Shown: positions 10,863-22,348 of the stretch, piece after piece | Numbering within the stretch: the stretch's first letter is position 1 | Layout: each line of letters opens with the position of its first letter | From: Sipunculus nudus | Taxonomy: Eukaryota; Annelida; Sipuncula; Golfingiida; Sipunculidae | NCBI GenBank assembly: GCA_026874595.1 | Contig: CM049310.1 | Coordinates: 83,117,056-83,181,055 of the forward strand | Direction of reading: 5' to 3' | DNA length: 64,000 nt | Notes under the pieces: generated by a model | What the model was told of the DNA's origin: nothing | Seen by the model: the letters and a program-made list of their open reading frames with translations, nothing else | The model's database searches: none | Program-made: the position numbers and the translations under genes

Positions 10863-13800
10863 ATGACCTCATTTTATGCAAAGTCTCTTTTGAAGGTAAT
10901 GAAAGGTATGACCATACCCGCTTTTTATCTTATCGTGAATGTGCTGGTAGCCAGGGTATTTTTAATTTACATACGAATTTTATTTGTTGCAGTTCGCCCA
11001 ACGGACGGCAGAAGCTGGTACCTGACCCCGGGAGGCAAGGACGTGTCTTGTGGCAACAAGAAATCACCATGCGCTACGTTCGATCACGTGTTAGACCTTA
11101 CGTCCGAAGGTGATACTATCTCAATCGAAGGAAGCCCGGACCACTTTTACACCGTCAGTCATCCGGAGAAACTTGGATCGCTTCGTGTAATTGGTCGGAA
11201 TGGGCCCGTCAAAATCAGCAGCTCGGACGGAGGAAATACCACGGAAATGTTACGCTTTGCCGGTCATGTCAACAACTGTTCAGTCGTCCTTCGAAATCTC
11301 CTTTTAGAAAATGGAACAATCGCTCTTGCGAACTGTAGCGTGAAGATTGTTAATGTGACTTTCATCAACGCGGTGCTAAAAACGTCTGATTGTACGTCTT
11401 TGGTTCTCCTTATCAAGAATTCCTATTGGTACGGTAAGTCGCGGATTGATGAGAACGAAACCTTTATTAACACTGCTCAAACCACTTTATCGTGTCAACA
11501 CACCGACATTAAAATACAAAATAGCGAGTTTTATCAGACACTTCTACAGTTGCACAGTGAAAAAACCACAAAGTTGTTCATAAGTCGCTGTCACTTCTCT
11601 AATGTGGACGACCAGGCGCCCGTACTTGGTGGCCTTCATTTGACTTTCTCTGTGCTGAATGCGGACGTTTTAATTCAGCAGTGCGTGTTCACTAGGCTGG
11701 TTCATCCTAACCGTATTCGAAGTGTCATTAACCTTTTCGATTCCGCTATTTGGCTCAAAGCAATCCCTCGCCGGAAGGGGGACCCATTCAGTAACGCCAC
11801 GGTGCAGGTGCGCGACACGGAATTTAACGACAATGAGCGAGGGTTAACGGGAATCGGTCCATATAAAGAACTTTTGTTGGACAAATGTGTTTTCCGCCGG
11901 AATATCGCGATGCATGCTGGGGCGGGAGTGCTGGTATTGATCGACTTAAAATCCACTATGGTCATAAAAGATTGCACATTTGATGAAAATGGAGCGGGGA
12001 AATACCGCGATCTCCGGATTGGAGAAAAACCAGGAGAGTTTAAAGTGGTCAAAGATGAAGTCAATGTTAACTCACAATGCTGCAAAGGTGTGATAGAAAT
12101 GGTTGGTAAAGGAGGAGCGATCCGCGTGCAGAGAGGAAGCGCGCTGATTGCCGGAACTACATTTGTGAACAACACAGCCCGTCTGCTTGGCGGCGCTGTG
12201 TTTGTAGACAGAGATGGGACCTTGACAATGGTGAACTGCACCCTTAGTAACACGCCAAAACATATCCATTCATTACAAGGCGATATCTTGTACTCAGATG
12301 GCACAGTTACAGCTATTGATATCACAATTAACGTACAGACAGCAAAAAACAGACTCTCAATAGTGCGTCACAGCGGGGACCACTGGTCGCTGAATATTAC
12401 CAACATTTGGATGCAGTGCCCCGTGGGTTACAATCTGAGGGTGACCAACACGTCAGCATACGGCGTTGATGGTGCAGGGCTGCGTCGTTCCCACCTAATG
12501 GACCAGTTATCATATTTCTGCGAGTCTTGCCCACGGAACAAGTATAGTTTGGACCAGGGATATATTAACTATACGAGAAAGTACGCTGGCTTCGCATTTA
12601 TGACTCTGCTGATCAACGGATCTCGTCCAGCGGCCGCTTATACTGGCGCCTATATTCATCACGAGATAAAATGCTCAAAATGCCCGTATGGTGGCCACTG
12701 TGAACAGGGCATTACGTCAGTACCCAACTACTGGGGATACGTGTACAAAAATGCAGTGAAATTCCAACATTGCCCGAAAGGATACTGTTGCTCAACGCCA
12801 AACTGCCCCGATGTTGCCACTTGTCGAAAAAACCGCGTGGGGACTCTTTGCGGGAGGTGCACCATGGGTTATACCGAAGCTCTCTTCTCGTCCACGTGTG
12901 TTCCAGACGAGAACTGCGGCCCGACTTGGCTCATGCCGTTTTCAGTATTGCTCGGTTTCATCTACGCCCTGTTTCTGCTCTTTCAAATGGACTTGAAGCA
13001 GTTCTTGTTTGATCGTCCCATCAAATGTCAGAGAATGTCTCGCTGTGTGAGGAAAGCTTTTGAAAACTCTTTCGTTGGGAATAAAGTCAAGTTGCAAATG
13101 CATCTTGAAGAAGGAACCACGTTTTTAAGTAACCACAACGGACGCGCCCGAGCGAAGACCGTCGCCAACGGCTCGGTGAATGAGGTGCGAGAGGAAGATG
13201 GCGACGTCGCATCAGTGAGCAGCGCTCGGAAACCTTCCCCTCCTGAAAGCGGTCCTGTAGATTCCGGCTTCCTCATCATCTTGTTCTACTATTTCCAGGA
13301 CGCTGTACTTCTTCACGTGGACACCGTATTTGTCAGAGACGAGACCCGCTCTATGTCACTTCTGAAAAATTTTCTCTCAGGGCTGTTCAAATTCCGATTG
13401 GATCTGTTTGAGTTGATTGAAGAAGTGTGCGCAATATCTGGTCTAGGGCCAGCACCTAAACTTATGCTCAAATCAGTGACAGTGCCGTACGTTTTGATCC
13501 TGTTCGGGTTTATGTACTTATGCGGGAGAGCGTTTACGTTTATCCGACGTGGGCGAACGCCACCCAGTTTGGAACAGGAGACTCCTTCGGGAAAGAAAAC
13601 CTTCTCGACTCGCCTGTCAACTGGCTTCATCTTGGCGCTGTTGTTTACCTTCCAGAAGATGGCGACCACGGCTTTTGCGCTCCTGAACTGCGTGCCTGTT
13701 GGCGGAGCACAGGTACTTTTTATTGATGGCACGGTCACGTGTTATCAGCCGTGGCAATATATCGTTCTTGCCTATGCCTTGTCTTGCATTGCTCCCTTCT

Positions 13801-14444
13801 TCCTTGTTCTGATGGTGGGGCCAGCGCTGCTGGAGCGTGGACAAATCGGGTTAGGACAATTCTTCTTTGCCTGCCTGTGCCCTTTGCCCATGCTTTTTAC
13901 TTGGATGATCATTCATTTGCGGCGTAAGTCCCGTAAATTCCGAAAGGCCAAGGATATTTCAGAGGACGTACAGTCGGTGATTCAAGTACTTCAGGGCCCG
14001 TTTAAAAGAACCAAGAGTAGGCTATGTTGGGCCGGGGTACTTATTGGCAGGAGGCTTATTCTTATTCTCTTATTTACCTTCGTGAATGATTCTCTAATTC
14101 GATTATTATGTATGCTATTAACATGTTTTGTCATATTACTACATCATGTTCATGTACAACCGTATAAGGACAGACGTGGCAATATAGCTGGGACTGGTTC
14201 AGCGGCGTCTTTAGTGACGCTAGGTTGCACAAATTTAGTTCGAGCGGGCTTCGGCGCGGCAGAATACACGCCCACCGGACCAAATGAGTTCCTTATGAAA
14301 GTGTTCGCGGAAGTTGACAATGTTCTGCTCATGTGGTTTCCGCTCTGCGTCATGTCTCTAGTAGTTTTAGTATTCCTCGCTAGGATTGTATCACTATTCG
14401 CCAAGTGCTTCTGTCGTACCCGCAGCAACCAGGAATCCTCATAA
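10863..14444 (+). CDS. large beta-helix (pectin-lyase-like) multi-pass membrane protein
   Basis: An uninterrupted frame of 1,193 codons. Residues about 16-44 are strongly hydrophobic (signal peptide or anchor). Residues about 50-500 carry motifs of a right-handed parallel beta-helix: GGAI/GGAV strings and FxxN-type strings such as FVNN, many Cys in CxF contexts, and many N-glycosylation sites, so this part should be extracellular. Residues about 553-685 form a Cys-rich module (CSKCPYGGHC, CPKGYCC, LCGRCTMGY). From about 687 on there are about nine hydrophobic helices (near 687-707, 797-820, 870-893, 919-945, 963-990, 1000-1019, 1057-1097 as a pair, 1153-1178), with a Ser-rich charged loop at about 745-797. 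Such proteins are known to me as uncharacterised families in marine invertebrates; ligand and signalling are unknown. A possible splice acceptor (TTTGTTGCAG, ending 10992) means the true start could be in an upstream exon. The lack of introns over 3.6 kb is odd next to its neighbours. Confidence 0.85.
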   Translation: MTSFYAKSLLKVMKGMTIPAFYLIVNVLVARVFLIYIRILFVAVRPTDGRSWYLTPGGKDVSCGNKKSPCATFDHVLDLTSEGDTISIEGSPDHFYTVSHPEKLGSLRVIGRNGPVKISSSDGGNTTEMLRFAGHVNNCSVVLRNLLLENGTIALANCSVKIVNVTFINAVLKTSDCTSLVLLIKNSYWYGKSRIDENETFINTAQTTLSCQHTDIKIQNSEFYQTLLQLHSEKTTKLFISRCHFSNVDDQAPVLGGLHLTFSVLNADVLIQQCVFTRLVHPNRIRSVINLFDSAIWLKAIPRRKGDPFSNATVQVRDTEFNDNERGLTGIGPYKELLLDKCVFRRNIAMHAGAGVLVLIDLKSTMVIKDCTFDENGAGKYRDLRIGEKPGEFKVVKDEVNVNSQCCKGVIEMVGKGGAIRVQRGSALIAGTTFVNNTARLLGGAVFVDRDGTLTMVNCTLSNTPKHIHSLQGDILYSDGTVTAIDITINVQTAKNRLSIVRHSGDHWSLNITNIWMQCPVGYNLRVTNTSAYGVDGAGLRRSHLMDQLSYFCESCPRNKYSLDQGYINYTRKYAGFAFMTLLINGSRPAAAYTGAYIHHEIKCSKCPYGGHCEQGITSVPNYWGYVYKNAVKFQHCPKGYCCSTPNCPDVATCRKNRVGTLCGRCTMGYTEALFSSTCVPDENCGPTWLMPFSVLLGFIYALFLLFQMDLKQFLFDRPIKCQRMSRCVRKAFENSFVGNKVKLQMHLEEGTTFLSNHNGRARAKTVANGSVNEVREEDGDVASVSSARKPSPPESGPVDSGFLIILFYYFQDAVLLHVDTVFVRDETRSMSLLKNFLSGLFKFRLDLFELIEEVCAISGLGPAPKLMLKSVTVPYVLILFGFMYLCGRAFTFIRRGRTPPSLEQETPSGKKTFSTRLSTGFILALLFTFQKMATTAFALLNCVPVGGAQVLFIDGTVTCYQPWQYIVLAYALSCIAPFFLVLMVGPALLERGQIGLGQFFFACLCPLPMLFTWMIIHLRRKSRKFRKAKDISEDVQSVIQVLQGPFKRTKSRLCWAGVLIGRRLILILLFTFVNDSLIRLLCMLLTCFVILLHHVHVQPYKDRRGNIAGTGSAASLVTLGCTNLVRAGFGAAEYTPTGPNEFLMKVFAEVDNVLLMWFPLCVMSLVVLVFLARIVSLFAKCFCRTRSNQESS

Positions 14445-14805
14445 CCCATTAAGATATATCCATAATCAAATATATCACGTCATGTACATATATATATTAC
14501 CAAAGGCTGTCAGATCCACATAGAACAAAATCCATAACCTGGCTTCCATATTTTGTAATATATATTCCATCGCCATACATTCATCATCTCAGTGAGATAT
14601 CCCATTTCATCAAGTGCGTTTTTGCATATGTAAATAATAATACTTATCAATGTTTGTTATATGAAACTGATTTTGAGTGTGGATGTATAACCAAGGGAAC
14701 ATTGAGAACTACATCTCGCATGAAGGTTAAGGACGCATGTGCATACCTAGGTGTTAAGTCATAAGAAATTTTACCTATACCGCTGTTCATTTCACTGTGA
14801 CTTGC

Positions 14806-14811
14806 AATAAA
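14806..14811 (+). terminator. poly(A) signal of the beta-helix gene
   Basis: A canonical AATAAA lies about 360 bp after the stop codon, in AT-rich 3' UTR-like sequence. Confidence 0.55.
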
Positions 14812-14829
14812 ATTTGAAAATAGTTTTGC

Positions 14830-15720
14830 TTACATTTTTCACTTCAACATCCACTTGTAACCCTTTCGGATATAACCTAACAATGATAAGTTTAAGGCAG
14901 CAGCACTGGAAAAACCAATTTATCTAAAATCAGCCCAAAAGTTGTATTAACCCATATTAGACTCATTAAGTATATACATTATTTTAAACCTGGCAGTGTT
15001 CTTTCCGATAACATTCATTTTTTTATTATTTTTTTTTTCATTTTCATCCGATATTTTATTTAAAAAAAAACGCTGTTATAAGCACCCAGTAACAGCCAGC
15101 CACTTCTAAATAGGCTAATATTAAGCTACTTGACAATACCTCGTAAGTACTTTTTGTTTTCTTCTTTCATGTCTCTATCTTAAAACTGAAATTTTAAATT
15201 TTGATTCAATAAATCACTTTTAATTAATTTTTAAATCAAGAAAGACATATGAAAGAGGAAAATCACTTTAAGAAACTGTCATGTAATTTAATATATAATT
15301 ATTATAATAAAGAGGGTTTCTCCACGTGCCACAACCCGTGTCAGCGTTTTTTTCTTCATGATATATTTTAATACAAGTAAGCAAGTATAAAATAACTGCA
15401 GAAAAGGTAGCTGGAAGTATGTCTTCGATTTTCCGTGTGAAAAACAATGACTTACCAGGCACTAAACTGGTATGAGAAAAATAATCCGAAATATGACAAT
15501 TTACCTCACAATCTTTGCGACATGATCATCCAAAAAAACTGAGAAATAAACCTGCCGATGACGTCAGTCCTACGTCATTCATGTTTAATAAACAACTCCC
15601 GCAACCATAGACATGGAAATCTTCCATCGAGGAACGTACTGTCCAGCTGTTACTGGAAAACGCCCCTGATTGTCCATCGTTATAAACTAATGAGAGAACT
15701 AAGTTTACTTCATGTTATAT
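14830..15720. other. no gene recognised
   Basis: AT-rich, with A and T runs at about 15020-15070. No exon or structured repeat found. Confidence 0.45.
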
Positions 15721-15729
15721 TACTTTCAC

Positions 15730-16083
15730 AAATATTTCGGGATATAATTTCGCGAATTTTAATTTGTTTATTTTTTGCGAGGGTCAAATATTCGCGATCT
15801 CACCCATCAGTTGCCCTACATATTCTCTTTGATTATCATGCATAAATTCAAATAAATATTCAATGCGAATAATCGTAACAACTAAAAGAGGAACCATGGT
15901 TAACGGGGGACATTATTGTTTGTGATATGACACACAACAGCAATCTATGATAGGAATATAAAAAACATTGTCCATTCTTATTTAAAGAAAGGACGATGGC
16001 ACCTTTTCCCACAAAGGTTTTATTTTCGCAGGAATTTCTAATTCGCGAATATCATACCCTCGCGAACAAAAAGGCAACCACAG
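15730..16083 (-). mobile_element. partial/diverged MITE copy (CTGTGGTTG family)
   Basis: The right edge reads, on the minus strand, CTGTGGTTGCCTTTTTG followed by TTCGCGAGGG, the same end as the complete element at 50363. Several TTCGCGA-type strings occur between 15745 and 16075. The other terminus is not clear, so the left boundary is approximate. Confidence 0.55.
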
Positions 16084-16109
16084 TATATACTGAAGGCCGA
16101 AAGGTATTT

Positions 16110-17290
16110 TCAAAAATATTCTTGAAACTATTATCGCGAAGGAATATGCGGACACGGGACGAACAAGATTCTTATTTAAATTATTATTAATTTGAAGGAT
16201 TTAAGAATGCTGCTTACAGTGCTGTCATGGTGACCTTTAAACAAAGAAAAACAGAGACTGATATTTACTTATATTTTAAGTGGTATTTCCAGAGGAAGGG
16301 AGGAAGTGGATTGTGAAAAATGCTTATCCAGTCGTGTACATCAACTAACATTACATGCCACTGTGAGCTTCGGAAATTCACATTCTTCACATTTAGATTT
16401 TTTTAACAGACTAAATTCTCAAGCCTTAAACAGGTGTGCCTGAAGCAAGAGGGGGGAAAACCACAACACTTGACGATATTAACATGAGGGTAACATTAAT
16501 GCTCTAATACACTGCGATAGGTACAACCATGTACAAAACTAAACATTGTTATATTAAACGTTAGGTATGATGAAAGTGTTTTAATATTAAAATTAATAAT
16601 ATTGACAACACCTTGTAACTGCATTAGGTACTTAATCGCTCATGGACAGGCATAAAAGTTTTTAATTTTGTGTTAAAGCCAGCTATTTATCATCCTTTCC
16701 TTTAGAATTTGTAATTATGTAATGAACGTAATGAATGTAATATTAATAAACTGTAGTTAATTCCTGTTCAGAAAAGTTCTTATAACGTCAGAGTGACGGA
16801 CGTATGAGTTTATTAATCTACAAGCGTGTAGAAAACACAGTACATCTTCAAATGTTGATAAACGCTTTGCAAATCGCTGGATCGTCTGACCTATCGCCAG
16901 ATTTCCTTGTTGAATGTTCTTTGCATTATTTAAGCGCGCTCCCCCCTAATGTTATAAAAACGTATAAATAACCAAAAAGAACAGCCTGTATGCAGTGACA
17001 TCATCATTTTCTGGCTTATTTTCATAAAAGGTCCAAGGAATCATCTTTAACTAGCAGATGTAACATATCGTAATAGACCCTTTTAATTTTTGCTTATATA
17101 TGCATAACTTCGTAATAGTGTTTTTTCGTTATTTTACGAATAGACAATTAGACAGATAAACAAGCAAACAGACACGGGTGAAAACAGAACCTCCTTAGCC
17201 TAGGGCAACATAATTTTTACATTTCATTTTTGTAATAAGAAATAAATACTGTGACTGGCTTCATACTTGCAGGGTTAAATTTTTGCGATT
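16110..17290. other. no gene recognised
   Basis: AT-rich, stop-rich sequence. Nothing recognised on either strand. Confidence 0.45.
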
Positions 17291-17296
17291 TTCTCT

Positions 17297-17322
17297 TTTA
17301 TTTCTTTCTCTCTCTCTTTCTT

Positions 17323-17355
<33 letters not shown>

Positions 17356-17376
17356 TTCTCTCTCTCTCTCTCTCTT

Positions 17377-17466
<90 letters not shown>
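17297..17466. repeat. (CT)n/(TTTC)n microsatellite followed by (TA)n
   Basis: About 150 bp of CT with interspersed TTTC, then about 18 bp of TA. Its open frames (poly Ser-Leu, or Glu-Arg on the other strand) are artefacts of the dinucleotide repeat. Confidence 0.97.
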
Positions 17467-17479
17467 CACCCATAACCTT

Positions 17480-19185
17480 TTCAATGTAATATTGGATTCT
17501 AGTATATTTTGTCATATACTGCAAAGAAGGGAAGATTAAATCAACAAGATCTTGTTGTAAACAATATTTTCTATTGATGCACGGTATAGATAGATGAACA
17601 ATAATAAGTTAATTCGTGTTCACAGTGTATCTTTTATTTGAGCATAATTAAAAAATAAGTTTTTGTTAAAATAAATATATAGAAAAGATATAGTACCATA
17701 ACCAAGAGACGTTAAGCTAAATATGGTTACAATTAACGTTGAGCATCCTGCCCAGACAAAATTCAAAGGATCATTTTGCTCTCATTGAACCAAATCAAGC
17801 ACAGGTACAACGTGAATGTTGAGTGAAACCTAATCTGTACTGTTCATGTGCATACGAAGAATGTATATTTTCTTATATAATGTGAACAACGTAAAGACAC
17901 ACGTGTCCACTTTTATCATGCCATTTATGGACGGTAAACCACTTTACAGTATATCTGAGAAATACAGAAAAAGAGAGTAAGAAATGCTATCATATAATTT
18001 ATATATATATAAATATATATATATATTTATATATATAATATAATATAATATATATATCTTTTATAATTTTATAATCCATGGAATGAGGACATTTGTCCTG
18101 CTGTAAAACTAGCAAAATGTAAATATTGACTGGAAATTGGCGATAATATTACGTTATCTGAAGCTCTGCCAACGTAAAAGTATCATTACTTTATATCAGG
18201 AGTTATATATCAAAGAATATTACATCAATAGATAAAAGGCATATCCGCAGGCGAGGGCATTAAAGGAATGGGAGATTACTAAACATCTAATTATATGTAT
18301 GAAAAAAAAAATAGATAATTATAATTTATTTCTCGAAAGGGGGGGTGGTTTCAAAACGTTATCCTGAAGAAGAAAAATTGTGCTTCTGCACGTGTTCAGA
18401 CTCGGAAATTGAGAAGAATGGAGGATTGTGGGTGATTTGTCGGTAAAATTAAGCCTGAGGCAACAGCTCCGTGTGGGCGAACAAAGATATCATGACAGCT
18501 AAGGACATCTTCAGACGAATTTCTGCCAGGCCACTTAAGATAAAAAAAAAACAGCATTGGTTGAACCGGATGCAATTAAATCCGCGGTTTGACTTAAACA
18601 TTCGGTTGGTTTTAAGCTCCGGGACAAGAACGACTGACAGAGAGATAAAAAAGATTTCATTATAATTTTTCTGTATTTTTCCTCGTGGCTATAATTAACT
18701 ATTTATATAATCTCTTTTTTTCTGTTTGAGGAGCTGCAGTCTTTTATTAAATAGCTGGAGATTGAAATGGATTGAGACAACTGACCGTATCTACAATAGG
18801 GTGATCGAAAACGCTTTAGAAGCAGTCGGCCTCTTGATCAATATGCTATAAAAAGTGGCTAATAAAAATCATAGTTTTCCTCGGGCTTGTTTTGAAGTGT
18901 TGAAGCTCTCCGGAAAAAGAGATCGAAAAGACAGGTCCCACGTAGCGGAAGTTCAATCACCTCCGTTCTAATTTCCTGATAAACTGCCAGTCAGAAAAGC
19001 ACGACTCATTCAAGGGGGTATCACGTGGTTTCCGAAAAACAAAAACTGTTACTCTGTTTTTTTTGTTTTTTTTTTTTTGTAATATTGCATATGAAACTAG
19101 AAACCCTCATCCATGTGGGTCCCTTTTGTGGTATGCTCCCAAAACTGTGTTTGCATTATTTTAATTAGTCCATATTCCAGGTTCA
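17480..19185. other. no gene; AT-rich with a short (AT)n patch
   Basis: Imperfect AT repeat at about 18000-18056 and an A run near 18303. No exon or other repeat recognised. Confidence 0.45.
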
Positions 19186-19189
19186 TTCT

Positions 19190-19405
19190 TGCATAAGTGA
19201 CTGAACATTTGTGAATATTTTTTATGATTTTTTTCTAAATCCGGATCATGTTCCGGATCCACACCAAAGTCTAATCGACTTTTTATTGATCTCTTTCCGA
19301 AATTTCATGAGCTTGCGTACAGGATCGGTTGAATAACACGCACAAACACACACATACAAACAAATAAACAGGCATGAACGCACACTCTCCTGGCGCAGGC
19401 AATCA
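19190..19405 (-). mobile_element. dispersed repeat family D, copy 1
   Basis: Read on the minus strand it begins near GATTGCCTGCGCCAGGAG, runs through a GT-rich stretch, a CTCATGAAATTTC block, a GGATCCGGAACATGATCC block and AATATTCACAAATGT. The same ordered blocks occur at 20440, 27612 and 33968 on the plus strand. No coding capacity. Terminal inverted repeats are not clear; a SINE or non-autonomous element is possible. Confidence 0.65.
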
Positions 19406-19419
19406 AAAATTGCGAATTT

Positions 19420-20430
19420 TCCCAATATTCATCTAGCAAGAAAACTAGAGCTCTGTCCCAAATTTATTAAGCCCTCCTTCTGCTCATAAAATTGTGAAAT
19501 GCCGAAGCTATTTTATGAGCTTCTTTTTTAACTTCCCCTTTAACGCAATTAAACTCAACGTCAAGCTTGTAATAATAATTTGTCTTAAGATTAGAACAAC
19601 CCAACAGCAGTAACCAGCAGCACTATAACAGTCAATCAAACCTTCCACGGTTAAATGCGAGTATAAAAAACAAACCATATTATGTAGGCCTATCCTGGCT
19701 GGCAGCGTTCGATTTGCCTAGGGGAATAAAAATTCATTGAACCGAAATTGAAAAAAAGGAACACGCTACATATATGTAGTTTTTAATTGATGCCTAAGGG
19801 AACTTAACAAGTAGCTTTATTGTAAAGTGTAAAAAAACGCTTGATGCGACAAAGATATGTGTTGTCAGCAAGTGATTTGATGGACCAAAAGGATATGCCT
19901 CCAGCCAAATGCTTTCTTAAAATGTTCTTTTTATATTGATTAAAACAACAGACTTTAAAAGAGACTAAATACCAATTATTTTAATATTCAAGAGTGGAGA
20001 AAGAAATGTAAGTCATTAGCAGTTAGTTGGTTCTGGAAATTTTAAAGGTAATGTTTAAACTTCACAGTCCGTTTTGCTTTATGGGATTAAAATGACCGCT
20101 GAAATTTTTTTTTTTTTTTTTTCTTAACATTTACTTGATATTTTTACCAGTGCCCATTCCTTGGTTGAAGAGAGCGTACAACAGTGATAAAAGGGGACGA
20201 TGAGGAAATTTAACGGCCTGAATTACATCTGTTACGACTCTTTCGCCACAAATATTTCACATTTCGCAACAAGTTTTAGAAAGAAATCGACTATGTCAAC
20301 ATAGACCACCCTGGGCTTCGGGAGAACAGATTTCTGACATACATGAAGCATAGATTAATAGCGTGAACACAAATTCATATTCACAGCCTCAGCTCAAATA
20401 CAGATTCATAACGTCCACATCAATACACAT
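19420..20430. other. no gene recognised
   Basis: AT-rich with a T run near 20105. No exon recognised. Confidence 0.4.
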
Positions 20431-20439
20431 AGAACTAAT

Positions 20440-20615
20440 GAATTGACTAATGGCGGATGGGTAAGATTTGGGTGTGGACCCGGGGCATGATCTGGATCCA
20501 AGAACGCCATCAAGGAATATTCACAAATGTACAGTCATTTTTGCACGAATGAACCGGGTAATAAGTGATTGGCGGAAGCTTGCATTCATTAGAATGCAGA
20601 TTTATAGTTCAAATA
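20440..20615 (+). mobile_element. dispersed repeat family D, copy 2 (5'-truncated)
   Basis: Shares with the other copies GGTGTGGACCCGGGGCATGA, GCCATCAAGGAATATTCAC, the GAATGAACC string and the end GGCGGAAGCTTGCATTC-TTAGAATGCAGAT. The GT-rich first third is missing. Confidence 0.65.
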
Positions 20616-20619
20616 TAGG

Positions 20620-21395
20620 ATGATTCTATCCTGTATCTCTAATTCTTCCTACCCGAGGGCAATAACACATATTTTGTACATATCATTTATTCACATATAT
20701 TCTAGTTACATGTATTTTCAATAATAATAAATGCATTGCAACGTAAACAATAACATAACATTGAGCAGGACGGAAAGGATATCAGTTAAAATAAAATAAG
20801 ACGCAAAACATGTTAAAAAGTGAGCTATGCTCAAATAACAAATGAATAAATATAACAATTGTTATCTTGAAAGGTCTGTTTAAGGTACATAACATTTGCA
20901 ATATATGTGCATTACCTCACGCCATAAATCTATTTTGGCTGAATACAAAAGTTTTCAAACAAAACCATCCCAGCACAAATTCTTACGATCTCCAGGTCAC
21001 GTTCACATGGTTATGCGTGCGAGTAAACACAGTCCATGTGTGTCTGTTCATTATAACAAGACTGCATGGCCAAAGGTCCAGTCTACAAGGGTGAGCGACA
21101 ACTCACAAACAGATAGGAGTAACATGAAAATAGAAACACGGAAGAAACGCCAGTGGGAAGCTTAAAAAATCTTTATTTGAAGTCGGACCAGATGCCGGGC
21201 GCTCTATGTTTATATTTTGCCCCACTGATCGCGCCACGTGTAAAGTTTTTTCCACTTGTATACAGGAGTAAGCACATGGTTTTACAACGAAGTGACGGCA
21301 GATACCATAATACTTTAAGGATAAAAACACCATATTTCGTGAAAGTTTAACATACCTGGTATGTGAATAGGTCCCTTTAATACTAGATTGTAAGT
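20620..21395. other. no gene recognised
   Basis: Several overlapping open frames of 65-90 codons, none with recognisable motifs or splice context. Confidence 0.4.
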
Positions 21396-21397
21396 GT

Positions 21398-21406
21398 ACG
21401 AGAGAA

Positions 21407-21463
<57 letters not shown>
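21398..21463. repeat. (GA)n microsatellite
   Basis: About 65 bp of GA/GAGAGG repeat. Confidence 0.95.
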
Positions 21464-21467
<4 letters not shown>

Positions 21468-21659
21468 TTGGACTCAGGGGTTTCAGGGAAGGTACACTCT
21501 GTATTCTCTCTAGATGAATAATTGGATATGTGTTTTATTTAATATACCCCCACCCCCAGAACGACGGCGGATCTGTCCAAAGACCAGTCCCTGTAATACG
21601 TAGTCTACTAAGGAACACAGTAAAGTAATCAAATATAAACTGTTCTCTTGGATATACTG

Positions 21660-22090
21660 CGGCGTCATTTACCTCGATGACGTCATCAGAGCACGCGATG
21701 CCTGCCAGACACAAGCAGGTTCACCTTTGGTTCTTTTCAATGGGTCAGAGGTCACGCTCGGGTTATCGCATCCTCGGTGCCTTGGAGAGATCCAAGATCT
21801 ACTGCAATGCTGATGACGTGGCACTGACGGGTCACGTGACAAGAACTCCGTGGATATATGAGACTTGAGTAACCCCGAGGTCTTAGAAGGGAGCAAGGAA
21901 TTTCACGCCTGCCAGCGTCGGATCATTTTTACCGCTCTTTAGCATCACGCTCTGCTCGTTTCCCGAGACATATTTATCAAAACTAGTATATTACCCGATC
22001 TGGCGTTGGGACAGGCCCGCGCGACTTCGGCCGGGTTCGTCCGGAGCGGGTTTCCATGGGTCGAAATCGTCCGTTGGACGCACCCGTGTA
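21660..22090. promoter_or_regulatory. GC/CpG-richer block with CRE and CACGTG sites
   Basis: Contains TGACGTCATC near 21677, the palindrome GTCACGTGAC near 21832 (a bHLH E-box of the CLEAR form), and a CpG-dense patch at about 22010-22090. It lies just beyond the 3' end of the oxidase gene. It could be an unannotated promoter, but no transcript start or coding exon can be shown. Confidence 0.25.
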
Positions 22091-22302
22091 GTTTCCAGTA
22101 GAGGGCGCTGCGATAGACATATCCTTAAATTTAAAAAGAAATGTCAAATTCCTCAAGATTATGTGATAATACCAACATGGCCCCCTTGGTTCAGATTTTG
22201 CATCGCTCCCGGTAACCAAAATTCTGTGCCACCGTCAGTTATAATAGATGCTTCCTGTAAAAATATTTGTCCTTGTGAAGCCGACGGTTTTACAGAAATA
22301 TC

Positions 22303-22308
22303 TTTAAT
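22303..22308 (-). terminator. poly(A) signal (ATTAAA) of the oxidase gene
   Basis: ATTAAA on the minus strand about 40 bp after the stop codon of the last oxidase exon. It is the commonest variant of AATAAA. Confidence 0.45.
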
Positions 22309-22348
22309 TTGAGATCAATAGTATTAATAAAAAATGACAATATATAAA

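Noticed and set aside
11702-12325. 207-codon minus-strand open frame opposite the beta-helix gene
   Set aside because: Shadow of the plus-strand coding sequence; no domain of its own.
17251-17524. Open frames of Ser-Leu or Glu-Arg repeats
   Set aside because: They arise from a CT/GA dinucleotide microsatellite.
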